A DNA stretch of 64,000 nt from Streptomyces sp. NBC_00690 (lineage in GTDB: Bacteria; Actinomycetota; Actinomycetes; Streptomycetales; Streptomycetaceae). Below, piece by piece: positions 9,002 to 18,172 of the stretch. The stretch is from the NCBI RefSeq assembly GCF_036226685.1, contig NZ_CP109009.1:4464001-4528000 (forward strand). Direction: 5' to 3'. The notes beneath the pieces are model-generated. The model did not search any database, was not told the origin of the DNA, and saw nothing but the letters and a program-made list of their open reading frames with translations. Numbering within the stretch: the stretch's first letter is position 1; every line of letters begins with the position of its first letter. The translations under genes were made by a program, and so were the position numbers.

Positions 9002-10303
9002 TCAGGCGCCTTCCAGGAACGCGGTCAACGCGCTCGCCAGCAGATAGGGGTCCTGGGCGCCGCACAGCTCTCGGGCGCTGTGCATCGACAGGCACGCGAC
9101 GCCGATGTCCACCGTCTGGATGCCGTGCCGGGCTGCCGTGATCGGTCCGATCGTCGTGCCGCACGGCATGGAGTTGTTCGAGACGAACGTCTGCCACGGC
9201 ACCCCCGCCTTCTCACAGGCCGCGGCGAACACCGCACGGCCGCTGCCGTCGGTGGCGTACCGCTGGTTCACATTGACCTTGAGGATCGGGCCGCGGTTGG
9301 GGAGCGGGTGGTGCGTGGGGTCGTGGCGCTCCGAGTAGTTGGGGTGGACGGCGTGACCGACATCCGACGACAGGCACACGGTCGCGGCGAACGCCCGGGC
9401 CTTGTCCTCGTACCCGCCGCCGCGGGCGAACAGCGAGCGTTCCAGCACCGATCCGAGCAGCGGTCCATCGGCACCGGTGTCCGCCTGGGAGCCGTTCTCC
9501 TCGTGGTCGAAGGCGGCCAGCACCGGGATGTAGGGCAGTGCGGGGGTGGCAGCAGCGGCGATGAGCGCGGCAAGGCCGGCGTGGACGGAGAGCAGGTTGT
9601 CCATGCGGGGCCCGGCGAGGAGTTCTTCGTCCCGTCCGAGGTAGGCGGGGGCCTCGACGGAGTGGGTCATCAGGTCCCAGCCGGTGACCTCGCCCTCCGG
9701 AAGTCCGCTCTCCTGTTCGAGGAAGCGGATCAGATCGCCCTCGTGGACCTCGCCCAGACCCCAGATGGGCTGCATATGGCGCTGCTTGTCGAGCTTGAGG
9801 CCGTCGGCGTGTACGGAGCGGTCGAGGTGGATCGCGAGTTGCGGCACCCGCAGCAGCGGACGGTCGATCTTGACCAGTCGATGCGTTCCGTCACGCAGGC
9901 TGAGCCGTCCGGAGATGCCGAGGTCGCGGTCGAGCCAGCTGTTGAGCAGCGGGCCTCCGTAGACCTCGACGGCGATCTGTCGCCAGCCGTGCGAGCCGGC
10001 GTCGGGCAGTGGCTTGACCCGCAGGTTGGGCGAGTCGGTGTGGGCGCCCACGATGCGGAACGGAGTGTGTGTGGGGGCCTCCTCCGGCACGTACCAGGCG
10101 ATGAGCGCGCCCCCGCGGATGACATATCGGCCACCGGTCGACGCATCCCATGCCTCGGTCTCCTTGACCTGGCGGAAGCCGGCCTTCTCCAGGCGCTCCG
10201 CCGCTACGGCCACCACGTGGTACGGGGAGGTCGCGGCAGCCAGGAAGGTCATCAGGTCGTCGGTGTGCCCACGATCGAACCGGAGGGATGCGTTGGTGCT
10301 CAT
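9002..10303 (-). CDS. apeB: M18-family aspartyl-type aminopeptidase
   Basis: A 433-residue metallo-aminopeptidase that removes N-terminal residues, often acidic ones, from peptides in the cytoplasm. The two-zinc site is visible in order. GAHTDSPNLRVKP supplies a histidine, AAFDHEENGSQ supplies the catalytic glutamates, and a conserved block runs from HPNYSERHDPTHHPLPNRG through KVNVNQRYATDG. The C-terminal SMHSARELCG matches the last metal ligand region. Length fits the family (about 430). The ATG at 10303 was chosen over a long Pro/Arg-rich upstream extension that looks non-coding. It is monocistronic as far as can be seen. Confidence 0.9.
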   Translation of the reverse strand: MSTNASLRFDRGHTDDLMTFLAAATSPYHVVAVAAERLEKAGFRQVKETEAWDASTGGRYVIRGGALIAWYVPEEAPTHTPFRIVGAHTDSPNLRVKPLPDAGSHGWRQIAVEVYGGPLLNSWLDRDLGISGRLSLRDGTHRLVKIDRPLLRVPQLAIHLDRSVHADGLKLDKQRHMQPIWGLGEVHEGDLIRFLEQESGLPEGEVTGWDLMTHSVEAPAYLGRDEELLAGPRMDNLLSVHAGLAALIAAAATPALPYIPVLAAFDHEENGSQADTGADGPLLGSVLERSLFARGGGYEDKARAFAATVCLSSDVGHAVHPNYSERHDPTHHPLPNRGPILKVNVNQRYATDGSGRAVFAAACEKAGVPWQTFVSNNSMPCGTTIGPITAARHGIQTVDIGVACLSMHSARELCGAQDPYLLASALTAFLEGA

Positions 10304-10454
10304 GGAGCCACTGTAACGAGGCGGGGCGGGGCGTTCGTGGCTGAGTACCGCCGTTCTCGTACGGGCTCGTGGGCCGTGGTCGGAAGCTCGGACGAAGGTG
10401 CTTGCGGCGGCACTGGGGCGGGGGTGCCGTGGGCCGGTTCGTCGGGGGTTCCAG

Positions 10455-10565
10455 CGGGCAGGGGCGGGTCTGATGCCCCTGCCCGTCCCTCGACTGACCC
10501 CTCGACGCTCGGCTCGGACACCTGGACGACCTGCTGCCCCCGGCGGTCTCACCGGGGGCAGCAGG
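10455..10565. terminator. Two hairpins downstream of the acyl-CoA dehydrogenase gene
   Basis: One stem is 11 bp (10455-10465 with 10475-10485). The second is 14 bp (10530-10543 with 10552-10565, loop 8 nt) and lies 20 bp after the stop of the minus-strand acyl-CoA dehydrogenase gene. The second is the likely terminator. The first lies between that and the aminopeptidase start and may be a backup or an attenuator. Confidence 0.75.
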
Positions 10566-10585
10566 CCATGGGGGACGGGGATGGT

Positions 10586-12457
10586 CTAGAAGGCGGCCTC
10601 GTCGAGGTCCATCAGGGCGAGGTCCACCGATTCGGCGAGCCGCCGCTCGGCGGAGACGCCGGGCAGGACGTTGGCGGCGAAGAACTTGGCCGCCGCGATC
10701 TTGCCGTTGTAGAAGGGCACGTCCTTCGGGGTCGCGGTGGGGAGCTTCTCGGCGGCGACGGCGGCGCCGCGCAGCAGCAGATAGCCCACGACCACATCGC
10801 CGGAGGCGAGCAGCAGCCGGGTGGTGTTGAGCCCGACCTTGTAGATGTTCTTGACGTCATCGCCGGTGGCGATCAGGTCGTTCGTCATGACGCCGACCAT
10901 CGCTTCCAGGTCCACCGTCGCCTGCGCGAGCGAGTCCCGGGCGGGTGCCAGGTCCTCGCCGCCGGTGCCGATGGCGAGGAACTTCTTGATCTCCTCGGAG
11001 AGGGCGTTCAGCGCCTGGCCCTGGTCACGGACGATCTTCCGGAAGAAGTAGTCCTGGCCCTGGATGGCGGTGGTGCCCTCGTAGAGGGTGTCGATCTTGG
11101 CGTCCCGGATGTACTGCTCGACGGGGTACTCCTGGAGGTACCCGGAGCCGCCGAAGATCTGGAGCGACTGGGCGAGCTGCTCGTAGGACTTCTCCGAGCC
11201 GTAGCCCTTGACGATCGGCAGCAGCAGGTCGTTCAGGGCGACGAGGGCCTTGGCGTCCTCTGTGCTCTCTGCGTGCTCGGTGTCCTGGCCGTCTTGAGCG
11301 GCCTTGTCGGTAGCTTGCTTGGCGGCGATCTCGTCCTGGATGGACGCGGTGTAGAGGACGAGGGCGCGCATTCCCTCCGCGTACGCCTTCTGTGTCATCA
11401 GCGAGCGGCGTACGTCGGGGTGGTGGGTGATGGTGACCTTGGGAGCGGTCTTGTCCATGAAGTTCACCAGGTCCTGGCCCTGGACGCGCTCCTTGGCGTA
11501 CTCCAGCGCATTGAGGTAGCCGGTGGAGAGGGTGGCGATGGCCTTGGTGCCGACCATCATCCGGGCGAACTCGATGATCATGAACATCTGGCGGATGCCG
11601 TCGTGCTTGTCGCCGATCAGCCAGCCCTTGGCCGGGTGGCGGTCGCCGAAGGTGATCTCGCAGGTGTTGGACGCCTTGAGACCCATCTTGTGCTCGACGT
11701 TCGTGGCGTAGACGCCGTTGCGCTCACCGAGCTCGCCCGTCTCCCAGTCGAAGTGGAACTTCGGTACGAGGAAGAGGGAGAGGCCCTTGGTGCCGGGGCC
11801 GGCGCCCTCGGGGCGGGCGAGGACGTAGTGGAGGATGTTCTCCGACATGTCGTGCTCGCCCGAGGTGATGAACCGCTTCACGCCCTCGATGTGCCAGGAG
11901 CCGTCCTCCTGCTGGACCGCCTTGGAACGACCGGCGCCCACGTCGGAGCCCGCGTCGGGCTCGGTGAGGACCATCGTCGAGCCCCACTGCTTCTCGACGG
12001 CGATCTCGGCGACCTTCTTCTGCTCCTCGGTGCCCTCTTCGTAGAGGAGTCCGGCGAAGGACGGGCCCGACGAGTACATCCAGATCGCGGGGTTGGACCC
12101 CAGCAGCATTTCGGCGTAGGCCCAGATCAGGGAGCGGGGCGCGGTGGTGCCGCCGATCTCCTCGGGCAGGCCGAGCCGCCAGTACTCGGAGTCCATGAAG
12201 GTCTGGTAGCTCTTCTTGAAGGACGCGGGTACCGGGGCGGTGCCGGTCGTGGGATCGAAGACCGGGGGGTTGCGGTCGGAGTCGGCGAAGGACTCCGCCA
12301 GCTCGTTCTCCGCGAGGCGGGTGATCTCGGCGAGGATGCTCTTGGCGGTTTCGACGTCCATCTCCGCAAACGGGCCGGTGCCGTACAGCTGGTCGCGACC
12401 GAGGACCTCGAAGAGGTTGAACTCGATGTCGCGGAGATTCGACTTGTAGTGCCCCAT
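10586..12457 (-). CDS. Long-form acyl-CoA dehydrogenase (FadE5-like)
   Basis: A 623-residue FAD flavoenzyme that oxidises acyl-CoA to enoyl-CoA in beta-oxidation. The extended N-terminus ([20 protein letters not shown]) and C-terminal domain ([25 protein letters not shown]) are typical of the ~600-residue FadE5/AcdH class. Conserved blocks include [59 protein letters not shown]. The catalytic-base region around IYEGTT is intact. Between roughly residues 390 and 420 sits a Gln/Asp/Glu-rich insertion ([23 protein letters not shown]). The ATG at 12457 has GGAG upstream. It is divergent from the SseB-domain gene with two operator-like repeats between them. Confidence 0.92.
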   Translation of the reverse strand: MGHYKSNLRDIEFNLFEVLGRDQLYGTGPFAEMDVETAKSILAEITRLAENELAESFADSDRNPPVFDPTTGTAPVPASFKKSYQTFMDSEYWRLGLPEEIGGTTAPRSLIWAYAEMLLGSNPAIWMYSSGPSFAGLLYEEGTEEQKKVAEIAVEKQWGSTMVLTEPDAGSDVGAGRSKAVQQEDGSWHIEGVKRFITSGEHDMSENILHYVLARPEGAGPGTKGLSLFLVPKFHFDWETGELGERNGVYATNVEHKMGLKASNTCEITFGDRHPAKGWLIGDKHDGIRQMFMIIEFARMMVGTKAIATLSTGYLNALEYAKERVQGQDLVNFMDKTAPKVTITHHPDVRRSLMTQKAYAEGMRALVLYTASIQDEIAAKQATDKAAQDGQDTEHAESTEDAKALVALNDLLLPIVKGYGSEKSYEQLAQSLQIFGGSGYLQEYPVEQYIRDAKIDTLYEGTTAIQGQDYFFRKIVRDQGQALNALSEEIKKFLAIGTGGEDLAPARDSLAQATVDLEAMVGVMTNDLIATGDDVKNIYKVGLNTTRLLLASGDVVVGYLLLRGAAVAAEKLPTATPKDVPFYNGKIAAAKFFAANVLPGVSAERRLAESVDLALMDLDEAAF

Positions 12458-12498
12458 GGCGACGGCTCCGTAAGGATCGGGAGTCAGTTTGCTCTTAC

Positions 12499-12537
12499 CT
12501 ACCAGCAAGTAGCTACGATGATGCTACCCGTCGGTAA
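12499..12537. promoter_or_regulatory. Two operator-like imperfect palindromes in a divergent promoter region
   Basis: CTACCAGCAAGTAG (12499-12512) and CTACCCGTCGGTAA (12524-12537) share the pattern CTACCnGnnrGTAr and begin exactly 25 bp apart. They lie between the acyl-CoA dehydrogenase start (12457, minus) and the SseB-domain gene (12587, plus). The pattern is like TetR-type operators that control fatty-acid degradation genes in actinobacteria; the regulator itself is not in the window. Confidence 0.55.
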
Positions 12538-12586
12538 TAAGATGCAACCCCTCTTGGGCTAACTGTGACTGGTTACTCTTGCGGGC

Positions 12587-13045
12587 ATGTACGGCTATGA
12601 CCAGAGTCAGGGCGCTCACCAGCAGTACGCACCCCAGCAGCCATACGGGGGCCAGACGCAGGGGCAGCCGCTGTACCCGGAGCCGTCGCCGCCGTCGCTC
12701 GCCGATGCCGTACGGGCCTTCACCACCGGTTCCCTGTCCGCCGAGGACTTCCAGCAGATCTTCGCGACCTCGAAGGTCTACTGCCCGCGCGGCGACAATC
12801 CCGGCTTCCTGGCGCTCCACAACACCCAGCAGCCGGTCATCCCCATGTTCACCTCGCTCAAGGAGTTGCGGCGGTACGCGGGCAAGGAGTCCAAGTACTT
12901 CGTGATCACCGGCGCCGAGATGATCGACCTCCTTCCCACGGGTTACGGCTTCGTCCTCGACATGGAGGGGGAGCACCGCATGGTCTTCGACGCCAAGGCC
13001 GTCGAGCAGATGGTCGACTTCGCCATGCGCCGTATGTACGGGTAG
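12587..13045 (+). CDS. SseB N-terminal-domain protein
   Basis: A 152-residue soluble protein. The first ~40 residues are Gln/Pro/Tyr/Gly-rich (MYGYDQSQGAHQQYAPQQPYGG), then an SseB-like domain (about 45-150) follows. That domain contains LHNTQQPVIPMFTSLKELRRYAGKESKYFVITGAEMIDLLPTGYGFVLD, the core of the SseB N-terminal fold seen in many small actinobacterial proteins. SseB-domain proteins in this phylum have no settled function. The gene is divergent from the acyl-CoA dehydrogenase. It is followed about 100 bp later by a clear terminator, so it appears monocistronic. Confidence 0.8.
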   Translation: MYGYDQSQGAHQQYAPQQPYGGQTQGQPLYPEPSPPSLADAVRAFTTGSLSAEDFQQIFATSKVYCPRGDNPGFLALHNTQQPVIPMFTSLKELRRYAGKESKYFVITGAEMIDLLPTGYGFVLDMEGEHRMVFDAKAVEQMVDFAMRRMYG

Positions 13046-13143
13046 CGGGTCATGCGTGATGCGTGGCGCGTGCGGCGCCGTGCATCGTGCGTCACACAAG
13101 GCATGTAGGTCAGGTGCGGCTGCCGAAATCGGCTCCTGCGAGT

Positions 13144-13167
13144 GCCCGGGAGGAATTCCTCCCGGGC
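13144..13167 (+). terminator. Terminator after the SseB-domain gene
   Basis: GCCCGGGAGG-AATT-CCTCCCGGGC forms a 10-bp GC-rich stem with a 4-nt loop, extended to a 12-bp palindrome, and is followed by a pyrimidine-rich CTTTCTCGTTT stretch. This is one of the most canonical intrinsic terminators in the window. Confidence 0.9.
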
Positions 13168-13235
13168 CTTTCTCGTTTCCCGAGTAGCAGGAAGTTCAGG
13201 ATTCAACTAAACTGGTCGCACAAGGAGGTACTGCC

Positions 13236-14192
13236 ATGCCCGCAGTGACTGTCGAGAACCCGCTCACTCTGCCGCGCGTCGCCGCGCCCGCTGAGGCCGC
13301 GAACCGCCCGGTGCTCGCCGTGACGACCGCCCCCACCGGATTCGAGGGGGAAGGATTCCCGGTTCGCCGAGCGTTCGCCGGGATCAACTACAAGTACCTC
13401 GACCCGTTCATCATGATGGATCAGATGGGCGAGATCGAGTATGCGCCGGGAGAGCCGAAGGGCACCCCGTGGCACCCGCACCGCGGCTTCGAGACCGTCA
13501 CGTACCTCATTGACGGAACCTTCATCCACCAGGACAGCAACGGTGGCGGTGGAACCATTCAAAACGGTGACACCCAGTGGATGACGGCCGGCTCCGGTCT
13601 GCTCCACATCGAGGCTCCCCCGGAGCAGCTGGTGATGTCGGGCGGACTCTTCCATGGACTCCAGCTGTGGGTGAACCTTCCGGCGGCGGACAAGATGATG
13701 GCACCGCGCTACCAGGACATCCGTGGCGGCCAGGTCCAGCTGCTGACCTCGCCCGACGGCGGCGCACTGATGCGTGTCATCGCGGGAGAGCTCGACGGGC
13801 ACGAGGGGCCGGGCATCACGCACACCCCGATCACGATGATCCATGCGACGCTGCGGCCGGGTGCACAGATCAGACTGCCCTGGCGCAGTGACTTCAACGG
13901 TCTCGCCTATGTCCTCGCAGGTCGTGGCACGGTCGGTGAGGACCGCCGCCCCGTCCAGAAGGGGCAGACGGCCGTCTTCGGCGACGGCGGCGCACTGACG
14001 GTTCGGGCGGACGAGTCCCAGGACTCCAACACCCCCGATCTGGAGGTCGTGCTCCTCGGCGGCAAGCCGATCCGTGAGCCGATGGCGCACTACGGGCCGT
14101 TCGTGATGAACACCCAGGACGAGCTGCGCCAGGCGTTCGAGGACTTCCAGGCCGGCCGGCTGGGCACGATTCCGGCCGTGCACGGTATGTGA
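13236..14192 (+). CDS. Pirin family protein
   Basis: A 318-residue bicupin of the pirin family. Metal ligands of the N-terminal cupin are all present: H80 and H82 in the WHPHRGFETVTY block, and H124 and E126 in SGLLHIE. The C-terminal cupin (GPFVMNTQDELRQAFEDFQAGRLG) is conserved too. Bacterial pirins include quercetin 2,3-dioxygenases and proteins that bind metabolic enzymes; which applies here is unknown. A near-perfect AAGGAGGT lies 6-7 nt before the ATG, implying strong translation. A 19-bp hairpin ends the unit. Confidence 0.92.
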   Translation: MPAVTVENPLTLPRVAAPAEAANRPVLAVTTAPTGFEGEGFPVRRAFAGINYKYLDPFIMMDQMGEIEYAPGEPKGTPWHPHRGFETVTYLIDGTFIHQDSNGGGGTIQNGDTQWMTAGSGLLHIEAPPEQLVMSGGLFHGLQLWVNLPAADKMMAPRYQDIRGGQVQLLTSPDGGALMRVIAGELDGHEGPGITHTPITMIHATLRPGAQIRLPWRSDFNGLAYVLAGRGTVGEDRRPVQKGQTAVFGDGGALTVRADESQDSNTPDLEVVLLGGKPIREPMAHYGPFVMNTQDELRQAFEDFQAGRLGTIPAVHGM

Positions 14193-14220
14193 CCTCGGCG
14201 TACGGGCTGGCAGTACCCCA

Positions 14221-14264
14221 CGACAGAGCCCCGCACTCAGCTCGGTGAGTGCGGGGCTCTGTCG
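14221..14264. terminator. Terminator between pirin and convergent peptidase genes
   Basis: A 19-bp perfect stem (14221-14239 with 14246-14264) and a 6-nt loop lie 28 bp after the pirin stop and 44 bp from the stop of the convergent gene, so it probably works in both directions. Confidence 0.92.
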
Positions 14265-14307
14265 TGTCCTGCGCTGCTTTCCCCAGGGACGGGTGGGATA
14301 GGCGTCG

Positions 14308-15813
14308 CTACTTGCCTCGGGGGCGGGTGAGGTAGGCGTCGATCACACGCATCGCCTCTTCCGTCCCACCCCTGCGGTAGAGCCAGTGGCCTACGACGTC
14401 CATGGTGAACAGGGTCGCTTCCGGGAAGGCGCGTGCCATGCGCCGTGCACCTGGCAAGGGCGTCGCGAGGTCATGGGTGGCATTGGCGACGAGGACGGGC
14501 GGGAGGTCGCCTTTCGCCCGAGCGGGTCGGGGCTTGGGCGGCATGCTCCAGCCCTGGCAGCCGAGGATGGTGTCCAGTGCCTGGGAGTTGTAGCGGACGT
14601 GCGGGGCGGCCTTCGCGACCCGCTCCCGGATGGCGCGGTACTGGGCGTAGTCGCGGATGCGAAAGTCGTAGTCCCGGCAGAGCACGAGCCGGGACTCCAA
14701 GCTGGAGCCGACGGGGATCCAGCGGACCTCGCCCTTTCCGGTGTGGAGGGCGGCCAGCTGTTCCGCTGCCATGTCGGGGGCCGACTTGCCGAGGGCGAAG
14801 GTCAGGAAGTCGGACAGCCTGTCGGCGCTGACCTTGGTCCGGGTCGGTCCGTTCGGGCCCGGGTCACGGAGCGTTCCCGCGTCGGCGCGGGCGAACAGGG
14901 TCTTGGTGACGGCGGTCAGGTCCTTGCCCTTCAGCGCACAGGTCGGGTCCTTCTCGCACCAGGTCGCGAGCCGTTTCAGCGCACTGTTGATGGTGGTGCT
15001 GCCGTCGGTGAGAAAGCGTTCCGCGTTCGGGCGGTCGGGGTCCATCGCACTGTCGAGGGCCAGCGCGCGCAGCCTGTTCGGGAACAGGCGCGCATAGCGT
15101 TCGCCGAGGAAGGTGCCGTAGGAGTGGCCGATGAAGCTGATCTTGCGTTCGCCGAGGGCGGCCCGGATCGCGTCCATGTCACGGGCCACGCTCTCCCCGT
15201 CCATGTGCGCGGCGAGCTGCCCCGTCAGCTTCAGACAACTGTCCGCGAGCCGACCGTTGAGGGTGCGCAGCCGCTCGAACTCGGCCGCGTTGCGGGGGCG
15301 GTTGGGGATCTTGTCGAGGATCGCTTCATCGCAGCGGGCGCCCTGGCTGCGGCCGATGCCGCGCGGGTCGAAGCCGATCATGTCGAAGCGTTGGAGCATC
15401 GCCGGGGTGTAGCCCGAGAGGGGGTCGTCCGCGTACAGGGCGTCGTCGGCTCCGGGCGCTCCGGGGCCGCCCGGGTTCGACATCAGCACGCCGATGCGCC
15501 GCGCCGGATCGGTGGCCCGGTGGCGGGCCACGAAGATACCGATCTTCGCGCCCTTGGGCTTCGACCAGTCCAGCGGCACCTTGATCGTTGCGCACTGCGC
15601 CTTCGGGCTGGGGTCGGGATAGGGCGGATCGCCCTTGGGGCAGGCACCCCAACGGATCGACGGGGGAGGGGCGGCGGCAACACCGGCAGGCTGCTGGGCG
15701 GCTGCCGGACCGGGGACGGCCAGGGCGACGGTGGACGCGGAGAGGGCGAGGAGTACGGCCAGAGCTCGCCGACCCCGGTCCGGGGGCTTGTTCACACGGG
15801 TGCTCGTGTTCAT
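14308..15813 (-). CDS. Secreted alpha/beta-hydrolase peptidase (tripeptidyl-aminopeptidase type, TAP-like C-terminus)
   Basis: A 501-residue exported serine hydrolase of the Streptomyces tripeptidyl aminopeptidase/SlpD-SlpE group. The N-terminal Sec signal has RR then a hydrophobic run ending PGPAAA near residue 39. The oxyanion motif is NPGGPG (113-118), the nucleophile S231 lies in GHSYG, the acid is D448 in THDLATPLPGARRM, and the base is H476 in DVVGHWLYRRGG. The TAP-like C-terminal domain is complete. The ATG at 15813 begins the signal peptide, and a longer reading upstream has no export logic. It is convergent with the pirin gene and transcribed away from the ABC operon. Confidence 0.9.
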   Translation of the reverse strand: MNTSTRVNKPPDRGRRALAVLLALSASTVALAVPGPAAAQQPAGVAAAPPPSIRWGACPKGDPPYPDPSPKAQCATIKVPLDWSKPKGAKIGIFVARHRATDPARRIGVLMSNPGGPGAPGADDALYADDPLSGYTPAMLQRFDMIGFDPRGIGRSQGARCDEAILDKIPNRPRNAAEFERLRTLNGRLADSCLKLTGQLAAHMDGESVARDMDAIRAALGERKISFIGHSYGTFLGERYARLFPNRLRALALDSAMDPDRPNAERFLTDGSTTINSALKRLATWCEKDPTCALKGKDLTAVTKTLFARADAGTLRDPGPNGPTRTKVSADRLSDFLTFALGKSAPDMAAEQLAALHTGKGEVRWIPVGSSLESRLVLCRDYDFRIRDYAQYRAIRERVAKAAPHVRYNSQALDTILGCQGWSMPPKPRPARAKGDLPPVLVANATHDLATPLPGARRMARAFPEATLFTMDVVGHWLYRRGGTEEAMRVIDAYLTRPRGK

Positions 15814-15936
15814 GCGCGCCACTGTTGCGATCTTGTGTGACGGCGGCTGAATGAGCACATGGTGGGGACGTAACAAGCGGCTCCCCCCGGCACTCCACAG
15901 CGGCCATCTCTCCACGCTCCGACCGGACTTCTCCTG

Positions 15937-15987
15937 CCTGTACGGGCCCTTTCCCTACCTGTAGGGGACTTCCACTAGCCGTACGGG
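15937..15987. repeat. Three short iterons about two helical turns apart
   Basis: CCTGTACGGG (15937), CCTGTAGGGG (15958) and GCCGTACGGG (15978) lie 21 and 20 bp apart, each followed by a TTCC-containing stretch. They are in the 370-bp gap between the peptidase gene and the ABC operon, 120-170 bp upstream of the peptidase start. Spacing on one face of the helix suggests a regulator site; nothing else of note lies between 15988 and 16111. Confidence 0.4.
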
Positions 15988-16111
15988 GGTTCCCGCTGCC
16001 CTGCTTCCTGCGGCTGGCGAAAACGCGTCCGAGGCCCCAGTACAGGCAACTTGACCTGCATCTTTGCCTCCGTCTGTGGGCCGCCCCGCTCCGAATCGCC
16101 GCACAGTGCCT

Positions 16112-16168
16112 TTGACTCCCGGGCCGACGCACCCCCATACTCACCATCATTCCACTAACTAACTAGTG
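16112..16168 (+). promoter_or_regulatory. Promoter with YtrA-type operator for the ABC exporter operon
   Basis: TTGACT (16112-16117) and CATACT (16136-16141) are separated by 18 bp, a good vegetative promoter. CACTAACTAACTAGTG (16153-16168), with perfect 5-bp arms CACTA/TAGTG, falls right at or just after the expected transcription start. A repressor there would block the operon. The operon's own last gene encodes a YtrA-type GntR repressor, so autoregulation through this site is the natural reading. Confidence 0.65.
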
Positions 16169-16183
16169 AAAGGGGGGATCTGG

Positions 16184-17158
16184 ATGAGCGGCGATTCCCA
16201 TCCGTACGCCGTCGAGGCTCTGGATCTGGGCAAGAAGTACCGGCGGGGCTGGGCCCTGCGCGAATGTTCCTTCCGACTGCCCGCAGGCTGCGTCAGCGCA
16301 CTCGTCGGGCCGAACGGCGCCGGAAAGTCCACCTTCCTCGGCATCGCCGCCCGTCTGCTCCGCCCCACCACCGGCAGCCTCCGCCTCTTCGGCATGGAGG
16401 TCAGCGACCCGGCCGCACTCCAGCGCGCGGCGTTCGTGGACCAGGAACGCCCGCTCTACAAGGGGTTCACGGTCGCCGAAACCCTGCGACTGGGCCGCGA
16501 ACTCAACCCGCACTGGGACCAGGCCGCCGCCGAACGGATCGTGGAAGCGGGAAAGGTGCCGTTCGGCGCCCGGATCGGCACCCTTTCCTCCGGCCAGCGC
16601 ACCCGCGTGGCACTGTCCCTGGCCTTCGGTAAGCGCGCCGAACTCCTCCTCCTCGACGAGCCGATGGCCGACCTCGACCCGCTGGCCCGGCACGAACTCT
16701 CCGCGCTGCTCCTCTCGGAGGCAGCCGAACACGGCCTGACCGTACTGATGTCGTCCCACCTCCTGTCTGAACTGGAAGAGATGTGCGACCACCTGGTCGT
16801 CCTCTCCGGCGGCCGACTCCGCATGGCCGGATACGTGGACGAACTGGTCCCCGCCCACCGACTTGTCACCGGACTCGCCGACCCGGGCCCCGGCACCGGC
16901 GCCAACGACAACGGAGTCCTTCCCGCCGTCTTCACCGAGCGCCACGCCGTCGTCGAATCCCGTGTCACCGGACGGCAGTTCACCGCACTGATCCGCCCCG
17001 GCGCGGAGCTGGGCGACTCGTACGAGAGCGTGGAGCCGAACCTCGAAGAGGTGCTGCTCGCCTATCTGCGCTCCGCCGATGTACCCGCCCTGATCACTCC
17101 CGGAGCCGACATCACCGCCACCGCGCCGGCCTCGCAGAAGGAGGGAATGGCCGCATGA
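16184..17158 (+). CDS. ABC transporter ATP-binding protein (YtrB-like)
   Basis: A 324-residue nucleotide-binding subunit. Walker A GPNGAGKST (42-50), Q-loop Q87, a slightly altered signature LSSGQ (134-138), Walker B ELLLLDEP (153-160) and an SSHLL switch region are all present. The C-terminal ~100 residues are an extra domain common in YtrB/CcmA-like exporters. The ATG at 16184 has AAGGGGGG 6-7 nt upstream. A GTG at 16166 lies inside the operator and is less likely. The permease follows with an ATGA overlap. The likely role is export or sensing of an envelope-active compound, by analogy with ytr operons. Confidence 0.9.
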   Translation: MSGDSHPYAVEALDLGKKYRRGWALRECSFRLPAGCVSALVGPNGAGKSTFLGIAARLLRPTTGSLRLFGMEVSDPAALQRAAFVDQERPLYKGFTVAETLRLGRELNPHWDQAAAERIVEAGKVPFGARIGTLSSGQRTRVALSLAFGKRAELLLLDEPMADLDPLARHELSALLLSEAAEHGLTVLMSSHLLSELEEMCDHLVVLSGGRLRMAGYVDELVPAHRLVTGLADPGPGTGANDNGVLPAVFTERHAVVESRVTGRQFTALIRPGAELGDSYESVEPNLEEVLLAYLRSADVPALITPGADITATAPASQKEGMAA

Positions 17159-18141
17159 ACGTTTTGACGAAGACCGAGGCGCCGAGCGATTCGACCGCCA
17201 CCCCCGGTCGCACCTTCCTGCGCGGGATGAGCTGGGTGGCCTGGCGCCGCAACCGCACTAGCCTGCTGCTGCTGATCGGCGGCACCACACTGTTCATCGC
17301 GTACTGCGTCTACCAGCGCAGTCTGCTCATCGACTTCCTGGACACACCGAAGGCCGCCGAACTCAGCCAGCTCCTGCCCCAGGACGAGGACAAGTTGGCG
17401 AACGCCTTCTTCGTACTCTCCTCGCTGCCGCTCATCCTCGGTGTGTTCCTCGGCGCCCCACTGCTCGGGGCCGAGCAAGAGAACAGCACGCTGCGGCTCA
17501 CCACCACCCAGTCCCTTGCCCGGCTGCGCGTTATCGGGACGACACTGGCCGTGCCGCTGCTGGTCATCGCGGCCCTCACCACCCTGATCACGGTGGTCTT
17601 CACCTGGACCTGGCGACCGGTGGATACCTACTTCTCGGGAGGGGACTGGTGGAACAACAGTGTCATCTACACCACCGGCCCGGTGCTGGTGGCGCTCTCC
17701 CTCTTCACCACCTCGTTCGGCATCCTCGCCGGAGCGGTCCTCAAGCGCTCCGTGGCCGCCATGGGAGTCACCTTCATCACCCTCACCGTTGGGGCGATGA
17801 TGGTGAAGGACCGCATGGCATCCTTCTTCGTCACCCCCCACCGGATCTCGTACCCGATGGGCGGCGAGAGTGGCGCCGGTCTGAAGCCCGGTGAAGTCCA
17901 GGTCGACAACTGGGTCGGCACCGCGGACGGAAAGCTTTACGGCTGGGGCACCTGCGTCCGTATGACCGAGGCGGAGAGCACGGCCTGTGTCAAGAAGCAC
18001 GGCATCGTGAACGACGTGGTCGAGTACGTGAAGCTCGACCAGCTTCCGGCCATCCAGTGGTCCATGACAGGGATACTTCTGGCACTGACCGTCGCCATGC
18101 TCGCCGCCACGGTGTGGTGGATGCGACGCAAGTCGCTGTGA
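17155..18141 (+). CDS. ABC-2-type transporter permease
   Basis: A 328-residue membrane subunit that pairs with the preceding ATPase. Six hydrophobic segments are visible (for example LLLLIGGTTLFIAY, LPLILGVFLGAPLLG, VPLLVIAALTTLITVVF, VALSLFTTSFGILAGAVL, GVTFITLTVGAMMV, GILLALTVAMLAATVWW). A large extracytoplasmic loop before the last helix contains two cysteines (GTCVRMTEAESTACV). It overlaps the ATPase gene by 4 bp and is followed 31 bp later by the GntR regulator. The substrate is unknown. ABC-2 permeases with a single large loop are often linked to antimicrobial resistance. Confidence 0.85.
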   Translation: MNVLTKTEAPSDSTATPGRTFLRGMSWVAWRRNRTSLLLLIGGTTLFIAYCVYQRSLLIDFLDTPKAAELSQLLPQDEDKLANAFFVLSSLPLILGVFLGAPLLGAEQENSTLRLTTTQSLARLRVIGTTLAVPLLVIAALTTLITVVFTWTWRPVDTYFSGGDWWNNSVIYTTGPVLVALSLFTTSFGILAGAVLKRSVAAMGVTFITLTVGAMMVKDRMASFFVTPHRISYPMGGESGAGLKPGEVQVDNWVGTADGKLYGWGTCVRMTEAESTACVKKHGIVNDVVEYVKLDQLPAIQWSMTGILLALTVAMLAATVWWMRRKSL

Positions 18142-18172
18142 GTCGGCCCGAAGGAAGAACGAAGGAGTGACC

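Noticed and set aside
8972-12562. A 1196-codon plus-strand frame over the aminopeptidase and acyl-CoA dehydrogenase genes
   Set aside because: It crosses two genes with intact family motifs on the other strand and has no recognisable protein features.
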